From Golubevia sp. BC0850 (Eukaryota > Basidiomycota > Exobasidiomycetes > Golubeviales > Golubeviaceae): 64,000 bases of DNA. Shown here piece by piece: positions 1 through 9,898 of the stretch. The notes beneath the pieces are model-generated. The model was not told where the DNA came from. It was given only the letters and a program-made list of their open reading frames with translations, and searched no databases. The stretch spans positions 620,001 through 684,000 of the forward strand of contig JAAVVG010000001.1 of NCBI GenBank assembly GCA_012976225.1. Direction: 5' to 3'. Within the stretch, counting starts at the first letter, position 1; each line of letters opens with the position of its first letter. Made by a program: the position numbers and the translations under genes.

Positions 1-757
1 TTCAATGAGTTGTACATATAGTCGTGGTACAGAATTACATCTTAATGATTGATTCAAAGATTCGTGCTGGTGGGGAGAATGAGACCGGGTGTTGTTGGAA
101 GAGCTCCGATGCGTCTCTTTCAATGATACGCAAAGGATCTACATTTGAGAACCTCCCGATCTCTTGTCGATCCTGAATGAAGTGTCATCAGTCGGATGGC
201 TTCCAATGCAGTGCAAGTTTATTCAGAGCACATGCTGCGCTAGATGACTCCCACCTCTCATCGCCATACAAAAGAGAACCTTTCTCCTACCACTTTTTCA
301 ACTCCGCAGGGCTAGTTTCTTTGTTCAGAATACACTGATAAATTGGTGTTCAATAGCAATCCTACAAACCTTGGAAACTCTTCTAGCACTGGGAATGGGG
401 AAGGGACTGGAAAGCCAAGTGGGAAGACGACGGGAATAATTTTGGTAAGTCTGTAGGCTCGCGTTCTACCATGCAATGGGTCTCATCACTTTCATAACAA
501 ATGTAAAAGTGAATGCTTGACTCGTTTCGGCTCGAGTTGTCCTTTGAGTCGACGTGAATTCGCAAAAGACATGGCGGGCGAAGGCGCGAAGGTGAAAGAG
601 TGACTTCTCACGTCGACTTTTACTTTTCCAGAGGAGAAGAATCATGAGGGACTCTGCACAGCTGATTAACTTACGAGTCCAATCCCAAAATCCGGTGATG
701 AGTCAGGAGGTGAAAATTGTGACCACAGTACTTGTACATTTTGCGAGAAAATTGCCT
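1..757. other. Window start, no supported gene
   Basis: I see no complete gene here. A short open stretch on the + strand at about 357-444 encodes a Gly/Ser/Thr-rich peptide and runs into a GTAAGT donor-like site at 445, so it may be an exon of a gene lying mainly outside the window. Nothing links it to a start codon or a second exon. Confidence 0.4.
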
Positions 758-3116
758 TCAGAACAGAAATCTAGCTTGCTTAGGTTGATGCCTGTTTTGT
801 CTAGCAGCAACATCATCTTGTTCATTCCCACCAAAGAGATTGACGTCACCAATATCTGTCCAGCTGGTCTTAACGAAATTGATATCTCTTCTCCTAGCAG
901 CATTTCTTCTACCTCTTTCTTTTTCCCTCTCTTCATCAGTTTCAAGATCAGCACTTCTTTTCAAACCACTTTGAGGCCCTGCCCCGTTCGACTGAGCCTC
1001 ATCATTAAGAATTTCCAAATCTTTCTTGACTCTAAGATCTTCAACCCCTCTCAACCAAATTTTACTTTCAGTTAAAAGATGAGCTAACTCTTGACCGAAA
1101 TCCCTTAAAGTAGAATTGGAACTCTTTGAAGAGTTAGACCATTTCTCATTAATCCAATTCAAAAGAGATAGAGGTGGAGGTGAAAATGCGTGAGGAGGTA
1201 ATTTCTTGTTTGGGATTTGAGTTCCTATCTGATCCAATCCTGCTGGATCTGAAGATGGTTCAGCTGGAGAACTTGGAGAAGTAGTAAGACTGATACTTCC
1301 TGGAATCGTAGAAGGAAGAGTTTGACATGAAGAGACCAAGAGATCCAACAGAGTATGAACGACTTCTGCTCATAAGAAAGAAGAAAGCGAGAGGGAACGC
1401 CGAGGTTCAGCTCTAGGAATGAAGCGAGCTCCTTTCGTTCTGATCTTTCATTTAAGCACTCACCTTCAACGTCTTCAATGTGAGCTTTCATCTCTTCCTC
1501 CCAACCTAAAGTAGCTTCTCGATTCTCTGTTCCTTTCTGAGCCTCCGCTTCTCCACTGAAAACAGAGATGACGAAATCGGAACTCGACTTCTGTTTTGAG
1601 AAAGTCTCCCCAGATTCATTTGCCGTAAATTCTCGAACAGGGGATCTTCCTGCAGAGGATCTGGGACTTCTAAGAAGAGCAGCTAGATAGATCGAAGCGA
1701 GAGCTAGAACGCTGGGAGGATACTGGAGAGGAGTGAGAGTGCGATGACTGCAAGGGAAGAAAGGATGAAAGAAACCACGAGTTAGCTGACGTGGTTGAGA
1801 GCAACAAGAAGCTGAGAGAGAACCTACCTATCAGCGGCTATCCGCCAAGCGCTTTGCGATAGATCTCTCGAGACTGGAAAGAGGAAGAGAGGCACAAAGT
1901 CATTGAGAAGAAGTCTAAGGAAACCCTAGATAGAATAGTTAGACTCACTGTTCCATTTTCTGGAAATCTTGATGACTAGACCTAGGACCTGTTGGGCTCG
2001 CAGCTGAAAGTTGAAACAAGAGCATTCTAGATGAAGCCTCTCCAAAGACAGAAGTCGCTTTCGCTCCGTGTCGAAGGCCTTGGCAAGGGAAAAGAAAATT
2101 GAAGCAAAGAAAACCAAATCTATAGTTAGCTAAAACTCGAAAGGGCTCAAATGAGAGGGTAGAGAAACGATAGTATGCATAGGTGCACCACCATTGAAGG
2201 CGGCAGCTACGATTCGCTCTCATATCTCACCTTCTGATTCACAGCATCTTCAGGGACACTAGCTAGTGTGTTGGCGTTCTGAATGTATCCACTCATCAAA
2301 CCTGAATTCGTAATGGTGCCATTCCCTTCTTTTCTTACCGATTCCGTCGAATTGGAAGAAGTTGAGGCAATTGTGTTCCCATCGCTTTCTTCAAGCGATG
2401 CCTTGTTCGTCGGAATAATAGCTTTGAAGTCTGGTAGTTTGATGAGTTCTGGAAATCGAAGAGCGTAGGAAGATAAGAGGATGTCTCTGGTTCGTTTCGG
2501 AGTGTCGTTCATCTTGGATGAAAGGAGAAGAGCTGAGAGAGCGACCTCCTGATTGATTGGAGAAAAGTAAAAGGCGATAGGATAGAGGAGAAAACGTATC
2601 AGTGAAAGTGTCATGATGACTGAGGTAGCGGGTTGGATGGACTTCAAAGAGAAGACGAGCATCTTTGTCCCACTCGACTCGAAGGTTCACATGGTATGCG
2701 TAGTCAGCTGGCGGATTCGATAAGTGGAACCTGTGAAATAGTAACTGAGCTGTTGCAATGGTCCGCCTTGGACTGAAGAAGAGTTGTTCGTTTCGAGAAG
2801 GGAACAGAGAGAAGAGGTTGTCAGTCAGCTTTTCTCTACTTGCCGCCCCTTCAGACGTCTTATGTAGATAACAGAAATGAAAAGAGATTCCTCACAAGCC
2901 CATTCTGGAAGCCACAGCCTCTATGAGACCACAAGCTTTGGCTCTTCTCTGTTCGACCTTTGTTTCCGTCAAAGCTTGCCTTCCAGGTGCTTTCTCTCTT
3001 TGCCGATCGCTTAAGATGGCGAGACTGGATGGAGTCAGATAAGGAGCATAAAGTCTTGTTGATGGTGAAAGTTTGGAACTAGAACTTGAAGCTTCATTTG
3101 AAGTTTGAATCGACAT
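758..3116 (-). CDS. CTK2: CTDK-I cyclin subunit (Ctk2-type cyclin)
   Basis: Cyclin partner of the Ctk1/CDK12-type kinase, which phosphorylates Ser2 of the RNA polymerase II CTD in the nucleus. Seven exons join in phase: 2896-3116, 2691-2772, 2231-2548, 1949-2078, 1828-1873, 1464-1747 and 758-1365, giving 562 aa. The N-terminal cyclin fold reads FPRRTIATAQLLFHRFHLS, then VALSALLLSSKMNDTPKRTR, the helix signature of this family. Exon 4 gives ERKRLLSLERLHLE and exons 5-6 give the second cyclin fold (AWRIAADSHRTLTPLQYPPS). The C-terminal third is low complexity, ending in a basic/acidic tail with no domain I recognise. The protein is longer than yeast Ctk2 (about 320 aa). Start chosen at the first ATG (MSIQTSNEAS). 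It is divergent from RPC53 with only 146 bp between start codons. Cyclin K/T/L types are possible alternatives, but the ERKRLL block favours Ctk2. The acceptor of exon 4 is AAG and less certain. Confidence 0.85.
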
Positions 3117-3262
3117 TTCCACAGCTTTGGAGGTTCGAGGTTGGGGGGCGAAGAGAAGAAGTTCAAGTCGAAATAATTTTGAACAACCTGAAGCAAACCA
3201 TCAGATCATCAGATTCTTCTTTGATTCTTTCCATTGGACGAACAGGCAGTTCTTCAAGATCA
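3117..3262. promoter_or_regulatory. Bidirectional promoter, CTK2 / RPC53
   Basis: The 146 bp between the two start codons must hold both promoters and 5' leaders. I see no TATA box. The stretch is purine-rich on the + strand near 3125-3170. Confidence 0.5.
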
Positions 3263-5407
3263 ATGTCTGTACCACCTAACGGTAATCCGAATGGAGCTCC
3301 TTCTCGAGGTGGAACACCTTCAATCAGAGGAACAAGAGGAAGAGGTGCTGCAGTTGTAGGTCGTCCAATCGTACGTCCTGTTAGCACTCCAGTTCAAACT
3401 CCTTCAGCGATTGGAAATGCGGCAGCTGGTCCCTCAAGAGGAGGTCCAACTGCAGTCAGAAGAGGAGGCGTAGTTCTTAGAGGAGCTGCCACAGGTGTAA
3501 GGCCAAATTTCAGGCCGGTAGTACCAACTAGGAGAAAACCAACGTGAGTACCAATCGGCTAACCAATGGAAGATGGAAATTTCTCCGTTTCAGATTCATA
3601 GAGGGAGGAAGAGAGAGAGAGAGATCAGGGGAGGAAGGAGGCTCTTTGAGATAGATTGCTAGCTGGAGTCATTGGGCTTCTCACTCTCTGGGCGCCTCCG
3701 GAACTCTTCGAGTTTCTCCTGGATAGAGAGTTTCAAGCTCATGCAATGTCAAACTGAGGATACTCTGAAGCAAGAGCTCGAGGTCAGGAGCTGACCTCGA
3801 ATTTACCCTACTCCTTCTGTTGCTTTTCAGCGTTCCTCCAGCCTCTCTGACACCAGCTCCTGTGAGTATTTTGTTTTCGCTCAAAAGATCTGCTTTAAGC
3901 GTTGTGCTGATACTCTCACTTCCCACCCATACAGGAGGCGAGTTCGAGTCAAGATGCACCATCCACTCGAGGTAGTTCTCGAGGTCGTGGCGGCAGAGGA
4001 GGAGCTCGACCTAGATTCGAACCTCAAGCCATGGTGGCCTCTGGTCCATTCTCGATGGGATCAGGAGCTATTCGGGCAGCTCGAAGTAAATCAGGTGGAG
4101 GAGGAGGATTCTCATCTTCAACTCCAACTTCGTATTCCGCCTCAGAGGGTTTACAACCTGGAATGTCAAGATCTTACCGAAATCCAGATGAGAAATTAGA
4201 AAAAGAAGATTATTCAGATAACGAAGAAGTTATTGGAGGTAAACCGGTTGATATGGAAGAAGTTGAAGGATTAGATGGTTGGGCCCCAACTTCCCTTGGA
4301 AGATATAAAGAGAAAGATAAGAAAGTAAAGAAAGAAAAAGATGCTGGAAGCGAAGAGAAGAAAAAGAAAGGAAAGGAAAGGAAAAAAGAAGACTTGATTA
4401 AGGTTAAGGATGAAGATGGAGATGGAGATATTGAAATGTCGAATGGAACTACAAGTGGAGAGAAAGATTCAAGAGCTCAAACGGTTTCTTCTGGGACTTC
4501 TACCCCTAAAATCTCAGATTCAGATGATGAAGATGAAAAATCAAGTGATGACGAACCAAATGCTGATGCGTTGGATCTTTCAGAATCGGAAGAAGAAGAA
4601 ATGATGGATGATCTAGTGGATGATTTCCATCAGATGAACAATTTTGGTGATGATGAAGATTCTCCAGAAGGCAAGATTTATCTATTCCAATTCCCTGCAT
4701 TATTCCCTACTTTCGAACCTGCTCCGATTGAAGTCAAGAAAAAGAAGGAAGGCAGTGATGGTGGTCGTAGAAGCGTGGCTTTTGCGGAAGGAACTGCTGG
4801 TGGAGAGAAAGATGATGACGATGAGAAAAAGGTTAAGAAGGAAATCAAACCTGATCCTACTGCTCTTAGTTCTCTGGCAGCTGAAGCTGCGTCTCTTAGG
4901 AAAGAGGGAGAGGGAAGTGTTGGAGAAGCTTGGAAGGAGAAAGTTAGAAGTATGCCAGAAGGGAGAATTGGAAATCTAGAAATTGGAAAAGACGGCAAGG
5001 TCAAGCTGAGATGCGGTGAAGTTCTGATGGAGGTGAGTACCCATATCAAAAGATTGAATCTCTGTATCATGTATCTGACTTTCTCTTTCTCCTCTCCTTC
5101 ATGTCCGTTTCAGCTGACCGGTGGAACTCAATCGACCTTCCTAGAGTCCTTGATGCTCATGGAAGAACCTCAACCAACTAGCAAAAAGGCAGGAAGAGCT
5201 CTACACCTTGGAGATGTGGTTCGGAAATTTGTACTATCTCCTGATCTGGATAGTATTCTGAAGGATGGAATTCTGATGGATGAAGAGAAGGAGGCGGCTA
5301 GATTGGAAGAGGAGAGGATCAAGAAGGAGAAGGAGAGAGAAGCTCAAGCTGCTAGAAGTATGGGCCCTCCATCTTCTAAACCTTCGAGTTCGAGAGGTAA
5401 AAAATAG
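3263..5407 (+). CDS. RPC53: RNA polymerase III subunit RPC4/RPC53
   Basis: TFIIF-like subunit of RNA polymerase III, involved in initiation, termination and reinitiation on tRNA and 5S genes. Exons 3263-3543, 3831-3861, 3935-5032 and 5114-5407 join in phase to give 567 aa. The N-terminus is rich in Arg-Gly (about residues 1-130, RGRGG type). The centre is highly acidic and lysine-rich (DSDDEDEKSSDDE). The C-terminal RPC4 domain is clear: WAPTSL near residue 200, FQFPALFPTF near 330, then LTGGTQSTFLESLMLM and LGDVVRKFVLSPDLDSIL at the end, matching the conserved part that docks with RPC37. It is longer than yeast Rpc53 (about 422 aa) because of the low-complexity insertions. The small second exon (31 nt) is supported by phase and by both splice sites. 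Confidence in the family is high. Confidence 0.92.
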
Positions 5408-5735
5408 AAACACGTTTCAGTTATCGATTTGCTCTCTTGTAATCATTTGTCATATGTAGTGTCATTCTCACGCATTTTTTTGCATTTTTCTTCCCAAGTT
5501 TTCGACGCTCTCTCTCTACTTTCTACTTTTCTTGGAGACGATCGATGATCAGCAAGGTGATTTCAGGATTTCTGTCGCTGTTGGAGAGATCTACAAAAAA
5601 AAGAAGTGATCCAGCTGCGGACCTATAATTATCTCACTATCTCGTGGGTCCGTACCTTGCGTAGTCCCGTTGAAGAAATTCTTCCCTTTCTTTCTTGACA
5701 TCCTCCACCAACTCCTTGAAACCCTTATTCTCTGG

Positions 5736-8046
5736 ATGGTTTCCAAACTATTCCACAGTAATCTAGATGAAGGAGAGCAAGGAGTAGCTCTCAGAGAGAC
5801 CAAAGAGCCTAGCTCGAAAGTCACAAGGATTTTCCAGAGACCTCTCAGTCAAGTTAGTTCAATTCTCTTCTTTCTCTATATGCTCCTCAATAATTGATCC
5901 CATCCTTTCACTGATGCCCATTTTATAACAGGTAATTCTTCTGGGCTTCATCTGCTTCGCCTGTCCAGGATTGTGAGTATACTTGTACTGCAGGAATTGT
6001 CCGATGCAGGCGTCACAGCCCTCAAAAAGCCAAGATAGGCTCCAAGCGCTCAAGATGAAGGAAGAGAATGAGCTCATCGCCTACTCTCTTATCAACTGCA
6101 AATGCTATCCTCTCGCCCATTCAATTGTGATCCAGATTCAACGCTCTGTCTTCTTTGGGAGGCGCCGGTAAGCAGTCTCCCGCCTAAGACCGATCTCTTC
6201 TCTCTCTCACATCCATTCTTCTATCTCTTCCGTCAGGCCAAGTCTCGACCACCTTAGCATCAAATTCTTTGACTGCTCTCTACTCGACCTTTGCAGTCGG
6301 GTCTTTCTTTGCTGGAACTTTTATAAATGTTTTGGGAGTGAAGAAATCCCTGTTCATTGGCTCCCTAGGATATGTGCTTTATGTCGCATCTCTTTTGACC
6401 TACAACATTAAGAAAGATCAAGTCTCAGCATTTGTGATAGCATCCGGAGCAATATTGGGACTAGGAGCCGCTCTTTTATGGACTGCTCAAGCTACAGTCA
6501 TGCTTTCGTTACCAGCCGAAGACGAGAAGGGAAGGTTTATCTCCATTTTTTGGATTTTGTTTAATATGGGAGACGTGATTGGATCTGCAATCTTACTAGG
6601 AGAGAACCATGAACATGATACCGCTGGTTCTCTCTCAACAGCGGGCTACTCTATCTTCGTCGGCTTAACAGCTCTTGGATCTTCACTGGCATTCCTTTTA
6701 GTTTCTCCTCGAAAGATTACTAGGTCGGATGGAACAAGAGTCATAACACCTATTCATCCTAGTTGGAAAAGTGAGATGTGGGGTCTGGTTAGATGTCTGA
6801 AGAACGATCCAATGATTTTGCTGTGCTTTCCCTTCTTCGCCGGTGAGTTCCTAGCACGTAGAGATCTCTTCTCTGGTAGTGTCTCAAACCGATTGTTTGT
6901 TCATATCCTCTCGCAGTATCGAACATCTTCTACGTCTATCACTTCAACGCACTCAACGCTGGGCTATTCTCCCTTCGATCTCGATCGGTGAGTTGGAATG
7001 AAGATTCTTCTCGTCGACTCTCCTTCATAGCTTTTTCTTTCTAAAGCATGCTCTTCACGACCGCGGTTTCTTTCCTTCTCTTCGCAGCTCAACTCGCTCC
7101 TCTATTGGCTCGCCCAAATCCTAGCCGCTCCAATCGTCGGAGCCTTTCTGGATTCGCCCAGATTCTCTCGAAGAACTCGAGCCTTCTCTGGCTGGGCCAT
7201 GCTCTTAGTGCTGATTCAAGTCGTTTGGGGCTGCTCTTATCTAGTTCAACGAACGTTCTCCCGAGAGAACGTTCGAACGCTGGATTTTGGATCCGAAGGC
7301 GGGTCTACGAATCGTGCGTACTATGGTGGAGTGACGGTCCTTTATATCTTCTGTGGATTTTCGTGAGTTTCGAGTCCTTGAGATCCCAGTCTGCCGATTC
7401 AAACTTGCGCTTGCAGCTTGCTGACCGACTGCCCCCTCCTCATTGCAGAGACGCCGCCTGGCAAATCCTGGCCCTCTACATCATTGGTAGTCTGTCTAAT
7501 TCTCCAAAGAAATTGGCTTACTACTCTGGCTTCTACAAAGGTTTACAATCTGCTCTCAATGCGGTCTTTTGGCATCTCGATGCCACAAGCATGCCCTTTA
7601 TGAAGCTCCTGATCATCATTTGGTGTTTGCTTTCAGCATCTCTAGTCATAATTCTACCAATGATTCTCTTTAGGATAAGGAACCATACCACAACAGACGT
7701 CAGAATCGTGGAAACTGAAGCGGAATTGGACGTGGAGACCTACGCCACTATCGATGATAATAGATCTCTAAGAGGCGACGCTGCTGGTTACGATTCTAAA
7801 GATTATGACAATATGAATCAAGCTTACAGAAGAAAGATTGGAGTTGAAAGGTTACCTACTTTGGAAGAAGGCTTAGAGAATCAGGTCCTCAGTTCTCATT
7901 CGAACTCAAAGCTAAATCGAGATGATAGTCCAGAGGAGGAGAAAGGTGGTCTACTAGAGATGAAGAATCTGTCTCCCAGTCATAGTGTAGAAGAGAAGGG
8001 AACAGAACGGGAAGAGCTCGTAGAGGATCGAACGAAGATGCTGTGA
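5736..8046 (+). CDS. UNC93-like major facilitator superfamily membrane protein
   Basis: Multi-pass membrane protein of the UNC93/DUF895 branch of the major facilitator superfamily; no substrate can be inferred. Exons 5736-5852, 5932-5972, 6136-6167, 6237-6842, 6917-6987, 7088-7362 and 7449-8046 join in phase to give 579 aa. The family hallmark after helix 1, CPGLFNALSSLGGAGQ, is built from three short exons. It is followed by TALYSTFAVGSFFAGTFIN and the cytoplasmic linker typical of UNC93 proteins. Helix 11-12 features include YNNF-like VSNIFYVYHFNALN, a GFSDAAWQ motif and YYSGFYKGLQSALNAVFW. The last 130 residues are a hydrophilic acidic tail. An in-frame ATG lies upstream at 5670; I chose 5736 because the extra residues are hydrophobic and unlike the family. 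Confidence 0.85.
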
Positions 8047-8234
8047 ATAAGAGACCTTCCTTTTCTTTTGAAGTCCCCGGTTTCGGCTGTTAGATATTTT
8101 TCAATTGTATTACTTTTCGTGCTCCACTTCTTTTCGTCTGCCTTGTTGCCTTAAGCTCGATTTCTGTTCTCTTGTGTCATTTTCTATTGATTGGGTTGAC
8201 CAGATTTTTATGAGAAGGGCTGGCAGAGAAAGAA

Positions 8235-8245
8235 GGGGGGGGGGG
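8235..8245 (+). repeat. G11 homopolymer
   Basis: Eleven consecutive G in the intergenic region after the UNC93-like gene. Likely length-variable. Confidence 0.9.
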
Positions 8246-8731
8246 TGAGAGGCATCTCGACTCCAAGCTTCCCCTTAAGCTGAAATTAGAATTCAGAAAT
8301 GCTTCCGTCAGCATTTAAAACTTTTCTTCGGACTATTCAGTTGCATGAGAGGATAGTGAAGTCGGTCATTCGGTGGATCTGCGAAGTGCTCAAGATTGTC
8401 AGATCGGCTTATACTGTATTCAGTGACTCCTACTGATCTCTTTCCCTCCTCTGCCTACTCTCTTCGGATTTATGCAGGAAGGGGATCAATCCACCTCCGT
8501 TTGTTTCTTCGCTGTGAAGCTGTGAAATTTGGTCAGAACGTTCTCCTTGAGGGCCTGAAATCCGTTGCGGGGCGAAGCACCCCTTTCCCTCTCTGCGCCT
8601 CTGCATTTGAGTTTTTGGTAGGCATCAGTAATCACCGACCAGCCAAGGTGAGCATTTTGACATTCTGTTTTGATTAAGTGAGAAGCCAGAAAGAACTGCG
8701 CAGGAGCGAAATTTTACGGGTCTTGTTCTCG

Positions 8732-8785
8732 CCCGTAAGATCACCCGCCCGCATGTAAGCACGTAAGCATGTAAGCTCTCCTTAC
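8732..8785 (+). promoter_or_regulatory. Cluster of GTAAG repeats upstream of a TATA box
   Basis: The motif GTAAG occurs at 8734, 8755, 8763 and 8771. The last three are spaced 8 bp apart within GCATGTAAGCACGTAAGC and its continuation, and an inverted CTTAC follows at 8781. The regular spacing just upstream of the TATA box looks like a binding array, but I know no factor for it. Confidence 0.4.
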
Positions 8786-8797
8786 AGCCCTCCAAAC

Positions 8798-8804
8798 TAT
8801 AAAA
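8798..8804 (+). promoter_or_regulatory. TATA box
   Basis: TATAAAA, 87 bp upstream of the ATG at 8891, followed by an A/C-rich leader free of other ATGs (CAAACCT repeats). This is the clearest TATA box in the window and suggests an inducible or strongly expressed gene. Confidence 0.65.
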
Positions 8805-8890
8805 GGAGGTGTCCTCTCACCCAAGCCTTTTCCCTCAAAACCTTCAAACCTTTCAAACCTCGTCAATCTTAACTCTTACAACATCAACCA

Positions 8891-9592
8891 ATGTCTATCA
8901 ACATCAACTTGCCTACTTATAGTAGATTCTCTGAAGGAAACCAAAGGTGAGTACATTTCATCACCTCTCTTCTCATCTCCACTTCACTGACCACTCATCC
9001 GTTTTCTCTTTTATTCAGTGTTTCATCATATCGCCGCTCCGGAGAGCTGAAGCTCTCGCCTACTCTGACGATGCAGGCATTAAAGGACGGACGCCTACCT
9101 CTCGACAGCCTACTCGCCTTCCCAATCGGCTGGAATCACTTTCTATCTCAGCCTCAGAATTCAACCAGAAGTCCTCTTAGATCGAATGGAGTGGAAGGGT
9201 TAAACACGAGGGTCGTCGGTTCTTCAACTCCAAGTCCATTAACCTTCGAAAGCCAGGGGTCCTTCTCTTCAACATCATCTGCAGCTTCTTCATCTCCTCC
9301 TCCAACACCTACCAATCACTTCGATTTCTCCAACAACTTCGACCTCAATTCAGACTTCGGTATGAGCTCAGGTTACTCTACTGAAACCAAATACTACTGC
9401 TCTCTATCAGAAGTTGAAGCGCCACAAGCTCCTATGATTCAAACCATCCCACTCCCTCAAGCCGAGTTTTCTTCGATTCCTCAATCCCAGCCTCAACTTC
9501 AATCTTCGTCAAGAAAGCAGTCGAGCCATAGGAGGAAGAGATCAGCTTGCGATTCCAAGCCTGATTACTTCTGCTTTGTAAATCCTCTCTAA
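8891..9592 (+). CDS. Unknown Ser/Pro-rich protein, TATA-driven
   Basis: I do not recognise this family. Exons 8891-8946 and 9019-9592 join in phase to give 209 aa. The first exon encodes a short N-terminus (MSININLPTYSRFSEGN). Residues 38-60 (LKDGRLPLDSLLAFPIGW) look folded; the rest is Ser/Pro/Thr-rich with a basic patch (RKQSSHRRKRS) near the end and the C-terminus DYFCFVNPL. There is no signal peptide or membrane segment. The strong TATA promoter and clean leader suggest high or regulated expression. The basic patch could be a nuclear signal, but this is only inference. Confidence 0.65.
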
Positions 9593-9898
9593 TTTTCTTG
9601 TTTGAACCTCACGTCTTGCCTCTTTCCTCGAAACTTGTATTACTAGTAATTTTATCGCACATCACTCATCCTTTTCATCACCCTGTTTCTTTGTTCCGAA
9701 CACCACATCTTTTGAATCTCTGATTTCCACGCGATGGTTCAAGTCTTTTTGGAAGGCGGTCAACTTTGACTGGCATACTGAAGTTTATATTTGATTGATT
9801 GAATGAGTCTATGAATTGCATAATTGAGAAATGTTCGATTGACTGAGAATGGACAAGTACGACGAGGCTTCTCTTCCTCTTTTGCAGAGTTGCGAAAT
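9593..9898. other. Convergent 3' region
   Basis: Shared 3' flank of the orphan gene (+) and UTP18 (-). T-rich and unremarkable; no coding signal seen. Confidence 0.6.

Larger units (their letters stand above)
8047..8890. other. Intergenic region with 11-G tract and core promoter
   Basis: Between the UNC93-like gene and the orphan gene at 8891. It holds the 3' region of the former, a run of eleven G at 8235-8245, a GTAAG repeat cluster and a TATA box, listed separately. No coding region is supported. Confidence 0.6.

Noticed and set aside
644-1075. 143-codon + strand frame at the left end
   Set aside because: Antisense to the last CTK2 exon, whose frame and splice phase are well supported.
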